A DNA stretch of 64,000 nucleotides, taken from positions 4,030,001 through 4,094,000 of the forward strand of contig NZ_CP109907.1 in assembly GCF_033097525.1 (NCBI RefSeq). The letters run 5' to 3'. The position numbers were made by a program, and so were the translations under genes. A model generated the notes under the pieces. That model made no database searches. It was not told the DNA's origin and saw nothing but the letters and a program-made list of their open reading frames with translations. The stretch comes from Sphingobacterium sp. UGAL515B_05. Lineage in GTDB: Bacteria; Bacteroidota; Bacteroidia; Sphingobacteriales; Sphingobacteriaceae. Below, piece by piece: positions 18,489-27,458 of this stretch; within the stretch, counting starts at the first letter, position 1; each line of letters begins with the position of its first letter.

Positions 18489-18727
18489 AAAAAGAATAAA
18501 AATTTTAAAGTAAAAACTGTTGTTGGGCGTCATCTTCTATAAAGGCGCCTTTTTTTATGTCGGTATCCTGATGCTAAGGAAATAGCAGAACGCGATGTTC
18601 TGTCAGAATGGATGTTGGACAGCATAATAATTAATTACAAAATATGAATGGTCATGGTAAAATGTCGTTTTCAATCAGATGAAAAAGGAGGAGGCCAGCA
18701 GCCATTTTACAAAAAAAATGTATTCAA

Positions 18728-19021
18728 ATGAAAAATAAACTTCGATTTATATTGCCACGCCTGATCGTGCTTACGGCAATAGCGGGATTAGCAACCTTGA
18801 TTATTGGGACGATCTTTAAACTCTTATTGTTTGGGACAGTTCTCTTCGGAATAGGAAGCTTCGCAGCAGCAAGAATGCGTAGGAGAGATAGACAAGCATT
18901 CAAAATGGATAGGACTCCGGTATATCCGAATGTTCACCGTCATTACAACACAGTGGTCGCTATCGTACCATTACAAGGGCAAAAACGTGCTCGGAAAGCA
19001 ACGATTGTTCCCGTTTATTAA
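18728..19021 (+). CDS. Hypothetical small membrane protein
   Basis: 97 residues, not recognised. Two or three hydrophobic stretches fill residues 8-50, followed by a basic 'ARMRRRDRQ' stop-transfer segment and a cytoplasmic-looking tail ending 'ATIVPVY'. It lies between the sigma factor/membrane protein pair and hsp20, all in one direction, but 239 bases separate it from the previous gene, so it may have its own promoter. Confidence 0.5.
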   Translation: MKNKLRFILPRLIVLTAIAGLATLIIGTIFKLLLFGTVLFGIGSFAAARMRRRDRQAFKMDRTPVYPNVHRHYNTVVAIVPLQGQKRARKATIVPVY

Positions 19022-19096
19022 GCTTAAAAAATTGCAAAGACGAAGCTTTCGTCATGCATTAGTTCAACGAATTATTCAATATTAAAAATTAAAGAC

Positions 19097-19552
19097 ATGT
19101 TTAAAAGAGATCATTATACCAGAGGATATTCAAATCATAACAAATTTTGCGGGCAACATTTTAAAGACCGTTTTGAAAAATTTCAACAACATTTTTTTGA
19201 AGGTGAAGCTGCACACAGTGGTAGCGGACAGCAATCTGTTCCTGTAAATATTGTAGAGAATCAAGAATTCTATGAAGTACAGCTTTTTGCTGCTGGCCGT
19301 AAGAAGGAACAATTCCAAGTCAGTATAAATGACGGAATACTAAAAATTTCATGTACAGAGAATGCTCAGGACAATGCCATAGATTATATTTATAGAGAGT
19401 ACGATGGAATGGCATTTGAACGTGAATTCCAATTAAATGAACAGGTGCTTACAGATAATGTGCATGCGAGCTTCGAGGATGGGGTATTGACCGTCATTCT
19501 TCCAAAAGATCTTGAAAAAGTAATACGGCCACAAGAAGTCATCATTGATTAA
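19097..19552 (+). CDS. Hsp20/alpha-crystallin small heat-shock protein
   Basis: 151 residues. After a variable N-terminus rich in Phe and His, the alpha-crystallin domain begins at 'SVPVNIVENQEFYEVQL' (about 50-66), continues with 'GILKISC' and 'FEREFQLNEQV', and ends with the signature 'DGVLTVILPK' (about 131-140). The IxI/V motif of the C-terminal tail is weak ('VIRPQEVIID'). These proteins are ATP-independent holdases in the cytoplasm. A rho-independent terminator follows 45 bases after the stop. Proximity to the ECF sigma factor suggests stress control. Confidence 0.88.
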   Translation: MFKRDHYTRGYSNHNKFCGQHFKDRFEKFQQHFFEGEAAHSGSGQQSVPVNIVENQEFYEVQLFAAGRKKEQFQVSINDGILKISCTENAQDNAIDYIYREYDGMAFEREFQLNEQVLTDNVHASFEDGVLTVILPKDLEKVIRPQEVIID

Positions 19553-19596
19553 CAAGGGAAGTAAACGCAAGTCAGGATAAGATCTGAAAACAAAGA

Positions 19597-19629
19597 GGGC
19601 AGCATGGAAATTTGCTGTCCTTTTTTGTT
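19597..19629 (+). terminator. Rho-independent terminator after hsp20
   Basis: The stem GGGCAGCA / TGCTGTCC (one G-T pair), loop of 8 bases, is followed by a run of six T from 19621. It ends the hsp20 transcript; the next gene on the other strand converges on it. Confidence 0.75.
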
Positions 19630-19753
19630 TTATACTGAAAGATCAAATGAAACCGGCGCATATGTTATAAGCATAATCTCTTTATTGCGATAAAGTTTTA
19701 ATTCTTTTAATATAGGAAGAGCTGTTTCATTAGATTCAATGGTTTGGCAGCTA

Positions 19754-20335
19754 TTAAGTTCTTTTAAGTTTTTTATGTAGTTGTTCTCTGCCAAATCGCC
19801 AGAAGAAGTAAAACAAGCCAATAACAACGATTATAGCCATAAAAGGTACAAATATGGCGAGTATGGTTAATATCGTGGAACCGATGGTTTCCATTGTCGA
19901 AATCATAAAATTACCAAAACCGGCCGTTCCGATCGAAGAGGCGGCTCGGGTGCCTGCCAGGGCCGTACTAATGGTTGCTGCAGTACCGCCACCGGCGATT
20001 ATGGCCATAGACCAGCGGAAAAAAGGAGAAATATCTGTAAACTGTATAGCGAAAAGTAAAGTACCCGCTATGGTTGCTAAGGGGATGGATAGGCTGTCCA
20101 ATATATTGTCTATAAAAGGGATGTAATACCCCGCTATTTCCAAAATCATGGCTATACTTGTTGCCGCTAAAACAAGCGGTGAACCCGCCCAGGCTAATTC
20201 ATTGCCAACTTGGAACAGTTCCAGCCGACAGCCGAGACTCAATAAAAATAAGGGCATGAAAATCCGGAAGCCAGTGGCTGCCGCCAAGCTTAAGCCTATA
20301 AAAGCACTCACCAAAAATGTAGAAAGTTCACTCAT
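19754..20335 (-). CDS. DUF4126 membrane protein
   Basis: 193 residues from the Met at 20335, chosen because 'MSELSTFLVSAFIGLSLAAATGFR' is the usual family start; a longer frame to 20398 exists. There are five to six hydrophobic helices, glycine and alanine rich, with 'GGTAATISTALAGTRAASS' in the middle and a positively charged C-terminal tail ('RFGREQLHKKLKR'). DUF4126 proteins are inner-membrane proteins of unknown function. It converges with hsp20. Confidence 0.75.
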   Translation of the reverse strand: MSELSTFLVSAFIGLSLAAATGFRIFMPLFLLSLGCRLELFQVGNELAWAGSPLVLAATSIAMILEIAGYYIPFIDNILDSLSIPLATIAGTLLFAIQFTDISPFFRWSMAIIAGGGTAATISTALAGTRAASSIGTAGFGNFMISTMETIGSTILTILAIFVPFMAIIVVIGLFYFFWRFGREQLHKKLKRT

Positions 20336-20601
20336 GGCCAATATTTTTTGATACAACCTAATTGTAGAATAATAAAAGAATGGCTTTTGTTTTAGCAATG
20401 CTAAAAATACGCGTTTTCTGGAGTCTCGCTAAAAGATGATTTTCAATTTTTTATATATCTTTTGGTTCTTTGTATAGATTTTGATTATAGTGTATCGAAT
20501 CATTCGATGTACAAGTGGGGGCGCATTTGTGTAATTTTATGAAAGTGGAAGTCAAACAATTTGATCACTTAAGATATTATATAACTAAACTTTCTTTTCA
20601 T

Positions 20602-22881
20602 ATGGACAACAACGAAAAAGACATTAGCAAATGCCCATTTCACAATGGTACGATGCGCAACGCCGTTGCGGGTGGGGGAACTCAGAATCAGGATTGGTGG
20701 CCAAATAGACTTCGCGTAGATCTGTTGAGACAACATGCGAGCAAGTCAAATCCGATGGACGAAGGCTTTGATTATGCAGAAGCATTTAAACAATTGGATT
20801 TAGAAGCCGTAAAAAAAGATTTGCATGCATTGATGACCGATTCACAGGATTGGTGGCCGGCAGATTTTGGTCATTATGGACCGTTATTCATCCGGATGGC
20901 TTGGCATAGTGCGGGCACCTATCGGGTAAGTGATGGTCGGGGCGGAGCTGGGTCTGGTCAGCAACGTTTTGCACCCTTGAATAGCTGGCCTGATAATGTG
21001 AGTTTAGATAAAGCGCGTCGCCTGTTGTGGCCTATCAAACAAAAATATGGTAAAAATATCTCCTGGGCAGATTTATTGATCTTAACCGGTAATGTCGCCT
21101 TGGAGTCTATGGGGTTCAAAACTTTTGGTTATTCCGGTGGTCGGGTGGATGCTTTTGAACCAGAATTGGACGTATATTGGGGATCTGAGACAACATGGTT
21201 AGGCGGTGATATTCGTTATGCACATGGTTCAGAAGGCGTAGTTGAAGCACATGGTGTTTTGTCTGCCGATGATAATGCAGATGGTAAGCAACACTCCCGC
21301 AATCTTGAAAAACCGTTGGCCGCGGTACAGATGGGGTTAATTTATGTTAATCCAGAAGGACCGGATGGAAATCCTGATCCTATCGCCGCTGCAAAAGATA
21401 TACGCGATACTTTTGGTCGGATGGCTATGAATGATGAGGAAACTGTCGCTTTGATTGCAGGTGGGCATACTTTTGGAAAAACACACGGAGCCGGACCTGC
21501 CGACAATGTCGGAAAAGAGCCTGAAGCTGCCGGTATAGAACAACAAGGGTTAGGTTGGAAAAGTACTTACGGCAGTGGAGTAGGCGCAGATGCGATTACT
21601 AGCGGATTGGAGGTTATCTGGACTCAGAAACCAACGGAATGGACCAACCTCTTTTTTAAGAATCTGTTTGAGCATGAATGGGAATTGACAAAAAGCCCTG
21701 CGGGAGCACACCAATGGGTCGCCAAAGGAGCAGATTCGAATGTTCCAGATCCTTTTGATCCCAATAAAAAGCGCAGGCCAACGATGCTGACGACCGATTT
21801 ATCGTTGCGGTTTGATCCAATCTATGAAAAGATCGCGCGTAAATTTTACGAAGATCAAGATGCATTTGCTGACGCATTTTCTCGCGCCTGGTTTAAATTA
21901 ACACACCGTGATTTGGGGCCAAGAGAGCGTTATTTGGGGTCCGAAGTTCCTGCTGAGGAATTATTGTGGCAAGATCCTATTCCGGCTGTCGATCATGTTT
22001 TGGTCGATGCGGATGACATTAGTATATTGAAATCCGCCCTATTGAACGCGGGACTTAGCACTGCCGAACTCGTAACGACAGCTTGGGCGTCAGCGTCTAC
22101 TTTCCGTGGCTCGGATATGAGAGGTGGTGCAAATGGTGCTAGAATACGTCTGGCTCCGCAGCGGTATTGGCAAGTCAATAATCCGGCGCAACTGCAAAAA
22201 GTTCTTACCGCGCTGGAGCAAATTCAGCAGGATTTTAATGGAAAACAACAGGGCGGAAAGAAAATCTCATTGGCGGATTTAATTGTTTTGGGCGGTGTTG
22301 CCGCGATAGAGCAGGCAGCTCGTGCTGCTGGGCATGATATCAAAGTACCGTTTCATCCTGGCCGTATGGATGCGACACAGGAACAGACTGATGTAGAATC
22401 AATGGGTTATCTTGAGCCAATTGCGGATGGATTTAGAAACTATCGCAAAGGCGCTTATACCGTGTCTACGGAATCGTTATTGATTGATAGGGCGCAGCTA
22501 CTGACTTTATCTGTTCCTGAATTGACTGTCCTTATTGGCGGGATGCGTGTTCTTCAAGCCAATTTTGATGGTTCTCAACTAGGTGTAATGACTGACCGAC
22601 CTGGCCAACTGACCAATGACTTTTTTGTTAATCTATTGGATATGGGAACGTCGTGGAAAGCAATCTCTCCGGATCGGGAAGTTTTTGAAGGATCAGATCG
22701 TAAAACTGGTATTAAAAAATGGGAAGCCGGAAGAGCAGACCTTGTTTTTGGTTCTAATGCTGAATTAAGAGCCGTTGCCGAAATATATGGCAGTGCCGAT
22801 GCAAACGAAAAATTTGTACAAGATTTTGTGAAGGCATGGAATAAAGTGATGGAGTTAGATCGCTTCGATTTGCATCGCTAA
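20602..22881 (+). CDS. katG: Catalase-peroxidase KatG
   Basis: 759 residues from the ATG at 20602 (the frame is open further upstream, but that extension is not KatG-like). It destroys hydrogen peroxide and has peroxidase activity. The distal pair Trp101-His102 is in 'RMAWHSAGTYR', the proximal heme ligand is His289 in 'AGGHTFGKTHGAG', and the Trp-Tyr-Met adduct residues are Trp101, Tyr248 ('LIYVNPEG') and Met274 ('FGRMAMND'). The spacing Tyr to Met (26) matches the Mycobacterium enzyme, but the segment before Tyr248 carries about 25 extra residues around 'RYAHGSEGVV', a loop seen in many bacterial KatGs. The C-terminal duplicated domain is complete. A terminator follows. Confidence 0.96.
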   Translation: MDNNEKDISKCPFHNGTMRNAVAGGGTQNQDWWPNRLRVDLLRQHASKSNPMDEGFDYAEAFKQLDLEAVKKDLHALMTDSQDWWPADFGHYGPLFIRMAWHSAGTYRVSDGRGGAGSGQQRFAPLNSWPDNVSLDKARRLLWPIKQKYGKNISWADLLILTGNVALESMGFKTFGYSGGRVDAFEPELDVYWGSETTWLGGDIRYAHGSEGVVEAHGVLSADDNADGKQHSRNLEKPLAAVQMGLIYVNPEGPDGNPDPIAAAKDIRDTFGRMAMNDEETVALIAGGHTFGKTHGAGPADNVGKEPEAAGIEQQGLGWKSTYGSGVGADAITSGLEVIWTQKPTEWTNLFFKNLFEHEWELTKSPAGAHQWVAKGADSNVPDPFDPNKKRRPTMLTTDLSLRFDPIYEKIARKFYEDQDAFADAFSRAWFKLTHRDLGPRERYLGSEVPAEELLWQDPIPAVDHVLVDADDISILKSALLNAGLSTAELVTTAWASASTFRGSDMRGGANGARIRLAPQRYWQVNNPAQLQKVLTALEQIQQDFNGKQQGGKKISLADLIVLGGVAAIEQAARAAGHDIKVPFHPGRMDATQEQTDVESMGYLEPIADGFRNYRKGAYTVSTESLLIDRAQLLTLSVPELTVLIGGMRVLQANFDGSQLGVMTDRPGQLTNDFFVNLLDMGTSWKAISPDREVFEGSDRKTGIKKWEAGRADLVFGSNAELRAVAEIYGSADANEKFVQDFVKAWNKVMELDRFDLHR

Positions 22882-22905
22882 TGAATAAAAATTAAGCCTT
22901 TCAAG

Positions 22906-22936
22906 AAGCCAGTCTCACAACGAGGCTGGCTTTTTA
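22906..22936 (+). terminator. Rho-independent terminator after katG
   Basis: The stem AAGCCAG / CTGGCTT encloses a 13-base loop and runs into TTTTT at 22931-22935, 25 bases after the katG stop. Confidence 0.75.
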
Positions 22937-23093
22937 TGATTTTGCTAGATGAGAAATATCTTGTATTTAGCTGCGATAAAAAATACCCAATTTTTGCCTC
23001 TAATATCATTTTAATCTCACTTTAACCAAATTTTAATTTAATATATATAGAATTATGGAATTTTCTTTGGGTGTTTCCTATTTTGTGAAATAA

Positions 23094-23141
23094 AATTCAA
23101 GATTTGTGCTACTTTTTCTTCTTTGATCGGTAGTAACTTTG
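23094..23141 (+). promoter_or_regulatory. Nickel-operon promoter with shared 18-bp element (copy 1)
   Basis: The 18-mer AATTCAAGATTTGTGCTA at 23094-23111 recurs exactly at 31531-31548. It is followed after 22 bases by TAACTTTG (23134-23141), a Bacteroidota -7 box, 44 bases before the first start codon of this operon. The TTTG inside the 18-mer is 27 bases from the -7 box, longer than the usual 17-23, which hints at an activator-dependent promoter or an operator. Confidence 0.6.
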
Positions 23142-23185
23142 TATTGGTTTCAAAGGAATCTTTGCAACTTTGTTAGGTTAAAGCT

Positions 23186-23587
23186 ATGTGGAAGCACTTT
23201 ATTTTTCTGTTTGCAGCACTGTTATTATCATTTAAAATTTTAAATGCAAACAGTCTTGTACTGAAAAGTGATAGTTTTAAATCCTCTTATTTATCTTCAA
23301 AAAGTCCTTCAGAACACGCGGGCGATTCACGCATAACCCATTTTCCAAAAGATCATAGCCACTTTTGTTCACTCTACCCATCGCTTCAATCCATTGTTGC
23401 GGAAATGGACGTGGAAGGGACACAAGATTGGTTAATGGAGCGTTGGTTGGTTACTGTTGATTTGCTTTGGCACGAACTACTGCCATCCCCATTGCAGAAA
23501 GACTATCGGTATGAACATACCCTAGATCTAGAGCCTATTCCCATCGCTCGATTTTTGCTGTTTGAGCAAATCAAAATTCCATGCTAA
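23186..23587 (+). CDS. Small exported protein heading the hypAB/nickel operon
   Basis: 133 residues, family not recognised. A hydrophobic N-terminus ('HFIFLFAALLLSFKIL') suggests a signal peptide or anchor. The mature part holds several histidines in 'THFPKDHSHFCSLYP', then an amphipathic stretch 'WLMERWLVTVDLLWHELL' and a C-terminus 'ARFLLFEQIKIPC'. The C-terminal pattern [RK][FY]xLFxxxKIP is shared with the 136-residue protein at 31598 that heads the urease operon, although overall identity is low. It is 82 bases before hypA on the same strand. A role in extracytoplasmic metal handling is only inferred from position and from the His/Cys content. Confidence 0.55.
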   Translation: MWKHFIFLFAALLLSFKILNANSLVLKSDSFKSSYLSSKSPSEHAGDSRITHFPKDHSHFCSLYPSLQSIVAEMDVEGTQDWLMERWLVTVDLLWHELLPSPLQKDYRYEHTLDLEPIPIARFLLFEQIKIPC

Positions 23588-23669
23588 AGCGTAAGCTTTT
23601 CTTCACATTAGACAGGCAAAGAAAGCTGCCATTTCTTTTCTAAATTTATTTATTTCTTAAAATATACCA

Positions 23670-24014
23670 ATGCACGAGCTAAGTATAGTAAAGGATATTT
23701 TTGATACGTTGACCTCGCATTACGAGGTTAGGGTAGATGATATTCAAAAAATTCAGGTTACAGCAGGATTGTTATCCAATGTCCAGCCTGTGTTGATCCA
23801 AAATGCATTTGATGCTTTTATTGCTGAAAACATCCAGTACCAAGATATGGAGATGGAAGTTGTTGTAAACGACATTATTGCATATTGTGAACATTGCCAG
23901 AAAAATTTCCCTGTTCATTTTCATCGATTTGTCTGTGAATGCGGACAACCCTCCAGTACAATCGTTCAGGGAAATGAACTCTATATATCAAAAGTAATTT
24001 TTAAACAAGACTAA
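23670..24014 (+). CDS. hypA: Nickel metallochaperone HypA
   Basis: 114 residues. The invariant N-terminus 'MHELSIVKDI' provides the nickel ligand His2; the zinc site is Cys73, Cys76 ('CEHC') and Cys89, Cys91 ('CEC'). The usual second CxxC is here C-E-C-G, a mild variation. HypA delivers nickel to [NiFe] hydrogenase, and in Helicobacter also to urease. No hydrogenase genes are in the window, while urease genes follow 8 kb downstream, so urease is a plausible client. hypB follows 12 bases later. Confidence 0.92.
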   Translation: MHELSIVKDIFDTLTSHYEVRVDDIQKIQVTAGLLSNVQPVLIQNAFDAFIAENIQYQDMEMEVVVNDIIAYCEHCQKNFPVHFHRFVCECGQPSSTIVQGNELYISKVIFKQD

Positions 24015-24026
24015 AAATCGTTTATC

Positions 24027-24755
24027 ATGTCAGACAATACTCCAAATCCTAAAAGTTTAGGTAACCGTGTAGGTTCGGTTCAATGTGAAAATACAACACT
24101 ACATTTATTAAAAGCAAATGATTTCGTTGCAAAAGCCATCCGCGATAGACTGAAAGATGTCTGTGTGATCAATGTATGCTCTTCCCCGGGTTCGGGCAAA
24201 ACAACCTTGATGCAAGAAACCGGTAAACGTTTGTCGAAGGATTTGAATATTGCTGTTTTAGTGGGCGATCCGGAAACTGAACGCGATGCGGTACGTATGC
24301 GCGATGTGGGCATCAATGCCTTGCAGATTGTCACTGGAGGAATGTGTCATATTGAGGCACAAATGATCTTACAAGCCCTGGATCATATCGATATTGAAGG
24401 AATAGATCTGTTGTTTATCGAGAACGTCGGGAACTTGTTGTGTCCATCCGCATTTGATTTGGGTGAAGATTACCGCGTAACCTTATTGGCGACAACTGAA
24501 GGGGATGATAAACCAAAAAAATACCCACGCATGTTTTTAACAAGCGAATTGATGTTGGTTTCCAAAGCGGATTTATTACCATATGTACCTTTCTCCGTAG
24601 ATGCGGTAACGAAAGATGCGCGCGAGGTAAATCCCAATCTGGAAGTTATTACCATCAGTACATTAAATGGTGACGGCCTTGATACTTGGTGTGATTGGTT
24701 GAAAGAAAAAGTTCAGACAAAAAAAGATCAATATAAAGCGCTTGAAGTAAAATAA
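24027..24755 (+). CDS. hypB: Nickel-insertion GTPase HypB
   Basis: 242 residues. The P-loop 'SSPGSGKTT' places Lys58; the intersubunit metal site is Cys107-His108 ('GGMCHIEA') and Cys139 ('NLLCPSAFDLGE'), with the same spacing as Cys166/His167/Cys198 in the E. coli protein. Switch and specificity motifs 'IENVGNL' and 'VSKADLLPY' are present. There is no His-rich or CXXCGC N-terminal extension, so no nickel store. It is a cytoplasmic GTPase that works with HypA. The next gene encodes a UreE-like protein, tying the pair to urease rather than to hydrogenase. Confidence 0.93.
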   Translation: MSDNTPNPKSLGNRVGSVQCENTTLHLLKANDFVAKAIRDRLKDVCVINVCSSPGSGKTTLMQETGKRLSKDLNIAVLVGDPETERDAVRMRDVGINALQIVTGGMCHIEAQMILQALDHIDIEGIDLLFIENVGNLLCPSAFDLGEDYRVTLLATTEGDDKPKKYPRMFLTSELMLVSKADLLPYVPFSVDAVTKDAREVNPNLEVITISTLNGDGLDTWCDWLKEKVQTKKDQYKALEVK

Positions 24756-24912
24756 TGAACAACAGATAAAATGAATAGGATAATAATGATCCATGTTTTA
24801 TTGTTATCCTGTTCAATGTTGTCGCAATAGTGCTGTTTTCTGAGGAAGGAAATAGCACTGAAAACAAAGCCAAAAAGTGCTGTTAATCTGTGATGAAGAT
24901 AAGTTTACAAAA

Positions 24913-25443
24913 ATGAATAAGCTGCCCATACCAATAGATAAAATTGTCGCAAACAAGGAGTTTGCCCTTAGTGAGGTCGATCAAGTGCATCTTGAGTGGT
25001 ATGAAGTCCATAAAAGACGCCTGACGCGCAATACAATAAACGGAAAAGCAATCCTTATGCAATTGGAACAAGGAGCGGAATGGCACCATGGTGATGGTTT
25101 ATTTCATCAGGAAACGCTGCAAGCGATCTTGGTTGTCAAGCCTTCGTTGACGATAAGATTTAATCCAACGGATTTGGTTCAGCTTGCAGATTTCGGTTAT
25201 TTCATCGGAAACAGACATCTGCCGATATTCAATGTAACAGATGCGGAATCGCTTCGTCTTCCTTACGATGGACGGCTTTATGAACAGGTTCTAGCAAAAT
25301 ATGGAACGTCGATTCAGTTGGAGGAAGCCTTGCTGTTATCCGAAGATTTGATTCGTTTGCAGGCTAAAAATAAGAAGAATCCAGATTTAAAGAGAATAGA
25401 CGGGCATATCAGTTTGGGTGAACAAGTTCGAAAAGATAATTAA
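24913..25443 (+). CDS. UreE-like nickel chaperone (paralog in the nickel operon)
   Basis: 176 residues from the ATG at 24913 (a GTG at 24877 is possible). The line 'LEWYEVHKRRLTRNTINGK' and the later 'GYFIGNRHLPIF' match the UreE at 35347 in order and spacing ('IEWYESTKRIQRLRTAEG', 'ASEIGNKHLPLF'). His in 'GNRHLP' corresponds to the conserved interface metal ligand of UreE (His96 in Klebsiella). 'EWHHGDGLFH' is an extra local histidine cluster. There is no His-rich tail. UreE binds nickel and hands it to UreG. The gene abuts the substrate-binding protein gene without a gap, so this copy may pass newly imported nickel to HypAB or urease. Confidence 0.8.
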   Translation: MNKLPIPIDKIVANKEFALSEVDQVHLEWYEVHKRRLTRNTINGKAILMQLEQGAEWHHGDGLFHQETLQAILVVKPSLTIRFNPTDLVQLADFGYFIGNRHLPIFNVTDAESLRLPYDGRLYEQVLAKYGTSIQLEEALLLSEDLIRLQAKNKKNPDLKRIDGHISLGEQVRKDN

Positions 25444-26445
25444 ATGAAAGTGAATCGAATTATAGTTGTATTGCTTTTGGTATGCTGTGGTATATGGAGT
25501 GCCTGCCAAAATCGGCAATCCGGCACGCTCAACAGTCAAGTGAAAGCAGTCGATAGCAGAGGAAAGGAAGTTGTGTTGGCGCATGTGGCAAAGCGTGTGG
25601 TTGTACTATTCCCTTCGCTTGTTGATGAAGTGTATATGTTGGGGGCTGAAAATAGTCTTGTCGGTATCCCTGAGCAGGTTTATCAGCTCGAAGATACCTA
25701 TAAGTTTTTATCCAAATTGGATCAAAGAATTGCAAAAAAAGAACTGGCAACGCCTACTTTCGCAGGCCAGGCAAATAATGTAGAAAGCATAGTGGGCTTG
25801 AACCCTGATCTTGTTTTGACGTTCAATACCGATCAGGATAATATTTCTCAATTAGAAGATCTTGGAATTCCCGTGTTTACTTTTTCTTCCCAGGATGAAA
25901 AAAGTATTTTTAATGAACTGATAGGGATGGGAGCATTACTCGGAAAGCAAGCGCGAGCGGAAGAAATTGTTCAATTTGTTTCGGCGGAGATCAAAAAAAT
26001 GACTGCTCCCAAAGATCAAATACAGAAGAAGGTTTATTATGCCTGGTCTAAAGGTAGAGTACTTTCGACATCCGGTCGTGGTAGTTTGATTGATATGGCA
26101 ATCCGGCTTTCGGGCGCAGCGAATGCCTGCCCGTTGGAAATGGAAGCCCCAAATGTCGGCGCAGAAACGATTTATAAATGGAATCCGGACCTCATTATTC
26201 TTTGGAATTCTAAATTGGCAGACGTATATAATCTGAAGGAACTCGCGGCATTACCTGCAGTGAAAAATAAACAGGTATTTGTGATGTCACCGTCCTTCCC
26301 ATTCGATCCACATACCGTCAAATTTATGCTTTTTGCCAAACAGATTAGGCATTGGTGTTTTTCGGATTATACGAAACAGCAGCTTGATCAGGATATGACC
26401 ATAGCTTTTGAAAAACTATACGGTAAAGCAGGACTACTTCCATGA
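25444..26445 (+). CDS. ABC transporter substrate-binding lipoprotein (probable nickel)
   Basis: 333 residues with lipobox 'IWSAC' (Cys21). This is a helical-backbone binding protein of the BtuF/FhuD class: 'KRVVVLFPSLVDEVYMLGAE', 'VESIVGLNPDLVLTF', 'WNPDLIILW' and 'LAALPAVKNKQVFVM' are typical. Such proteins bind cobalamin, siderophores, heme or nickel chelates. The position between hypAB/ureE-like and urease genes favours a nickel chelate. It overlaps the permease gene by ATGA (26442-26445). There is no cobalamin riboswitch ahead of the operon. Confidence 0.85.
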   Translation: MKVNRIIVVLLLVCCGIWSACQNRQSGTLNSQVKAVDSRGKEVVLAHVAKRVVVLFPSLVDEVYMLGAENSLVGIPEQVYQLEDTYKFLSKLDQRIAKKELATPTFAGQANNVESIVGLNPDLVLTFNTDQDNISQLEDLGIPVFTFSSQDEKSIFNELIGMGALLGKQARAEEIVQFVSAEIKKMTAPKDQIQKKVYYAWSKGRVLSTSGRGSLIDMAIRLSGAANACPLEMEAPNVGAETIYKWNPDLIILWNSKLADVYNLKELAALPAVKNKQVFVMSPSFPFDPHTVKFMLFAKQIRHWCFSDYTKQQLDQDMTIAFEKLYGKAGLLP

Positions 26446-27458
26446 TACATCAATTAAAAAAGCTATTTCTGCTAGTTGTTTTACCATCGTTGGTTTTAAT
26501 GCTTTCCTTACTTGTAGGATCGAGTCAGAACATTGGTTTTGTCGAGCTCTGTCAGCGCATCGGATTGGAAGTGGGGATTTATATCGGCGACCATAATGCT
26601 GTATTGAAAGATAACATGGATACCATATTGTGGCAGGTACGTTTACCACGGATTCTGTTGACCTTTATGGTCGGAGCAGCATTAGCTTCTTCCGGCGGAA
26701 TTTTACAGGCCATTTTTAGGAATCCAATCGTTGATCCCTTTACGCTAGGTATTTCTTCGGGATCTGCTTTTGGGGCTGCCTTGGCCATGTTGTTCCCTTT
26801 ATTGTCCGTCAATCTATCGGCATTTCTGTTCGGTGTATGTGCTGTAGGTTTGACCTATTTTGTTTCAAATGCGGGCTTAAAAAGCTCCATTGTTGGGATG
26901 GTATTAGCTGGAATGGTTATTTCCGGTGTATTTACAGCAATGTTAACCCTGTTACAATACATGAGTGATCCTTATAAATTACAAGCGATTGTGCAATGGA
27001 CAATGGGTAACCTACATACGGCATCATGGTCGAAAGTACAGCAAGCGTTCCTGCCGATCACAATAGGATTGGGGATCCTGATCCTTTTGCGCTGGAAGCT
27101 GAATCTTCTCGCACTTGGTGATCAAGAAGCCATTGCTGTTGGCGTTAATCCGAAAATATTGAAATTGGTCTTCATTGCTGTAGCAACACTAATTACAGCC
27201 TCTGCCGTGGCAGCTGTAGGCGTAATTAGTTTATTTGGATTAATTGTACCACATATCAGCCGCATGATCTTTGGACCCAATAACAATATTATTGTGTGGG
27301 CAAATATCAGTATCGGGGGAACTTTCCTGCTACTTATCGATGATTTTTCGAGGGCTGTTATGCCATTTGAAATTCCAATCGGTGTTTTTACAATGATTAT
27401 TGGTGCTCCCTTGTTTATTTATCTGATGCGCCGTAACGAAATCAACTGGAATTCATGA
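26442..27458 (+). CDS. FecCD-family ABC transporter permease (probable nickel)
   Basis: 338 residues with about nine to ten hydrophobic helices. Family marks are 'RLPRILLTFMVGAALASSGGILQAIFRNPIVDP' near residue 66, 'GLIVPHISRMIFG' near 270 and 'LPFEIPIGVFT'-like 'MPFEIPIGVFTMIIGAPLF' near the end. It forms the inner-membrane channel for the binding protein and ATPase on either side, with ATGA overlaps at both ends that indicate translational coupling. Confidence 0.9.
   Translation: MIHQLKKLFLLVVLPSLVLMLSLLVGSSQNIGFVELCQRIGLEVGIYIGDHNAVLKDNMDTILWQVRLPRILLTFMVGAALASSGGILQAIFRNPIVDPFTLGISSGSAFGAALAMLFPLLSVNLSAFLFGVCAVGLTYFVSNAGLKSSIVGMVLAGMVISGVFTAMLTLLQYMSDPYKLQAIVQWTMGNLHTASWSKVQQAFLPITIGLGILILLRWKLNLLALGDQEAIAVGVNPKILKLVFIAVATLITASAVAAVGVISLFGLIVPHISRMIFGPNNNIIVWANISIGGTFLLLIDDFSRAVMPFEIPIGVFTMIIGAPLFIYLMRRNEINWNS

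Larger units (their letters stand above)
22882..23185 (+). other. AT-rich intergenic region ahead of the nickel operon
   Basis: 304 bases. The first 55 hold the katG terminator. The middle (22975-23090) is very AT-rich with no recognisable gene. The last part holds the 18-bp element and TAACTTTG box described separately. Confidence 0.6.

Noticed and set aside
18524..18560. Terminator after the sigma-linked membrane gene
   Set aside because: A GGCG...CGCC stem before a T-run is only four pairs and is not convincing.
19630..19827. 65-codon frame on the minus strand
   Set aside because: It overlaps the end of the DUF4126 gene in another frame and covers the hsp20 terminator side; no family features.
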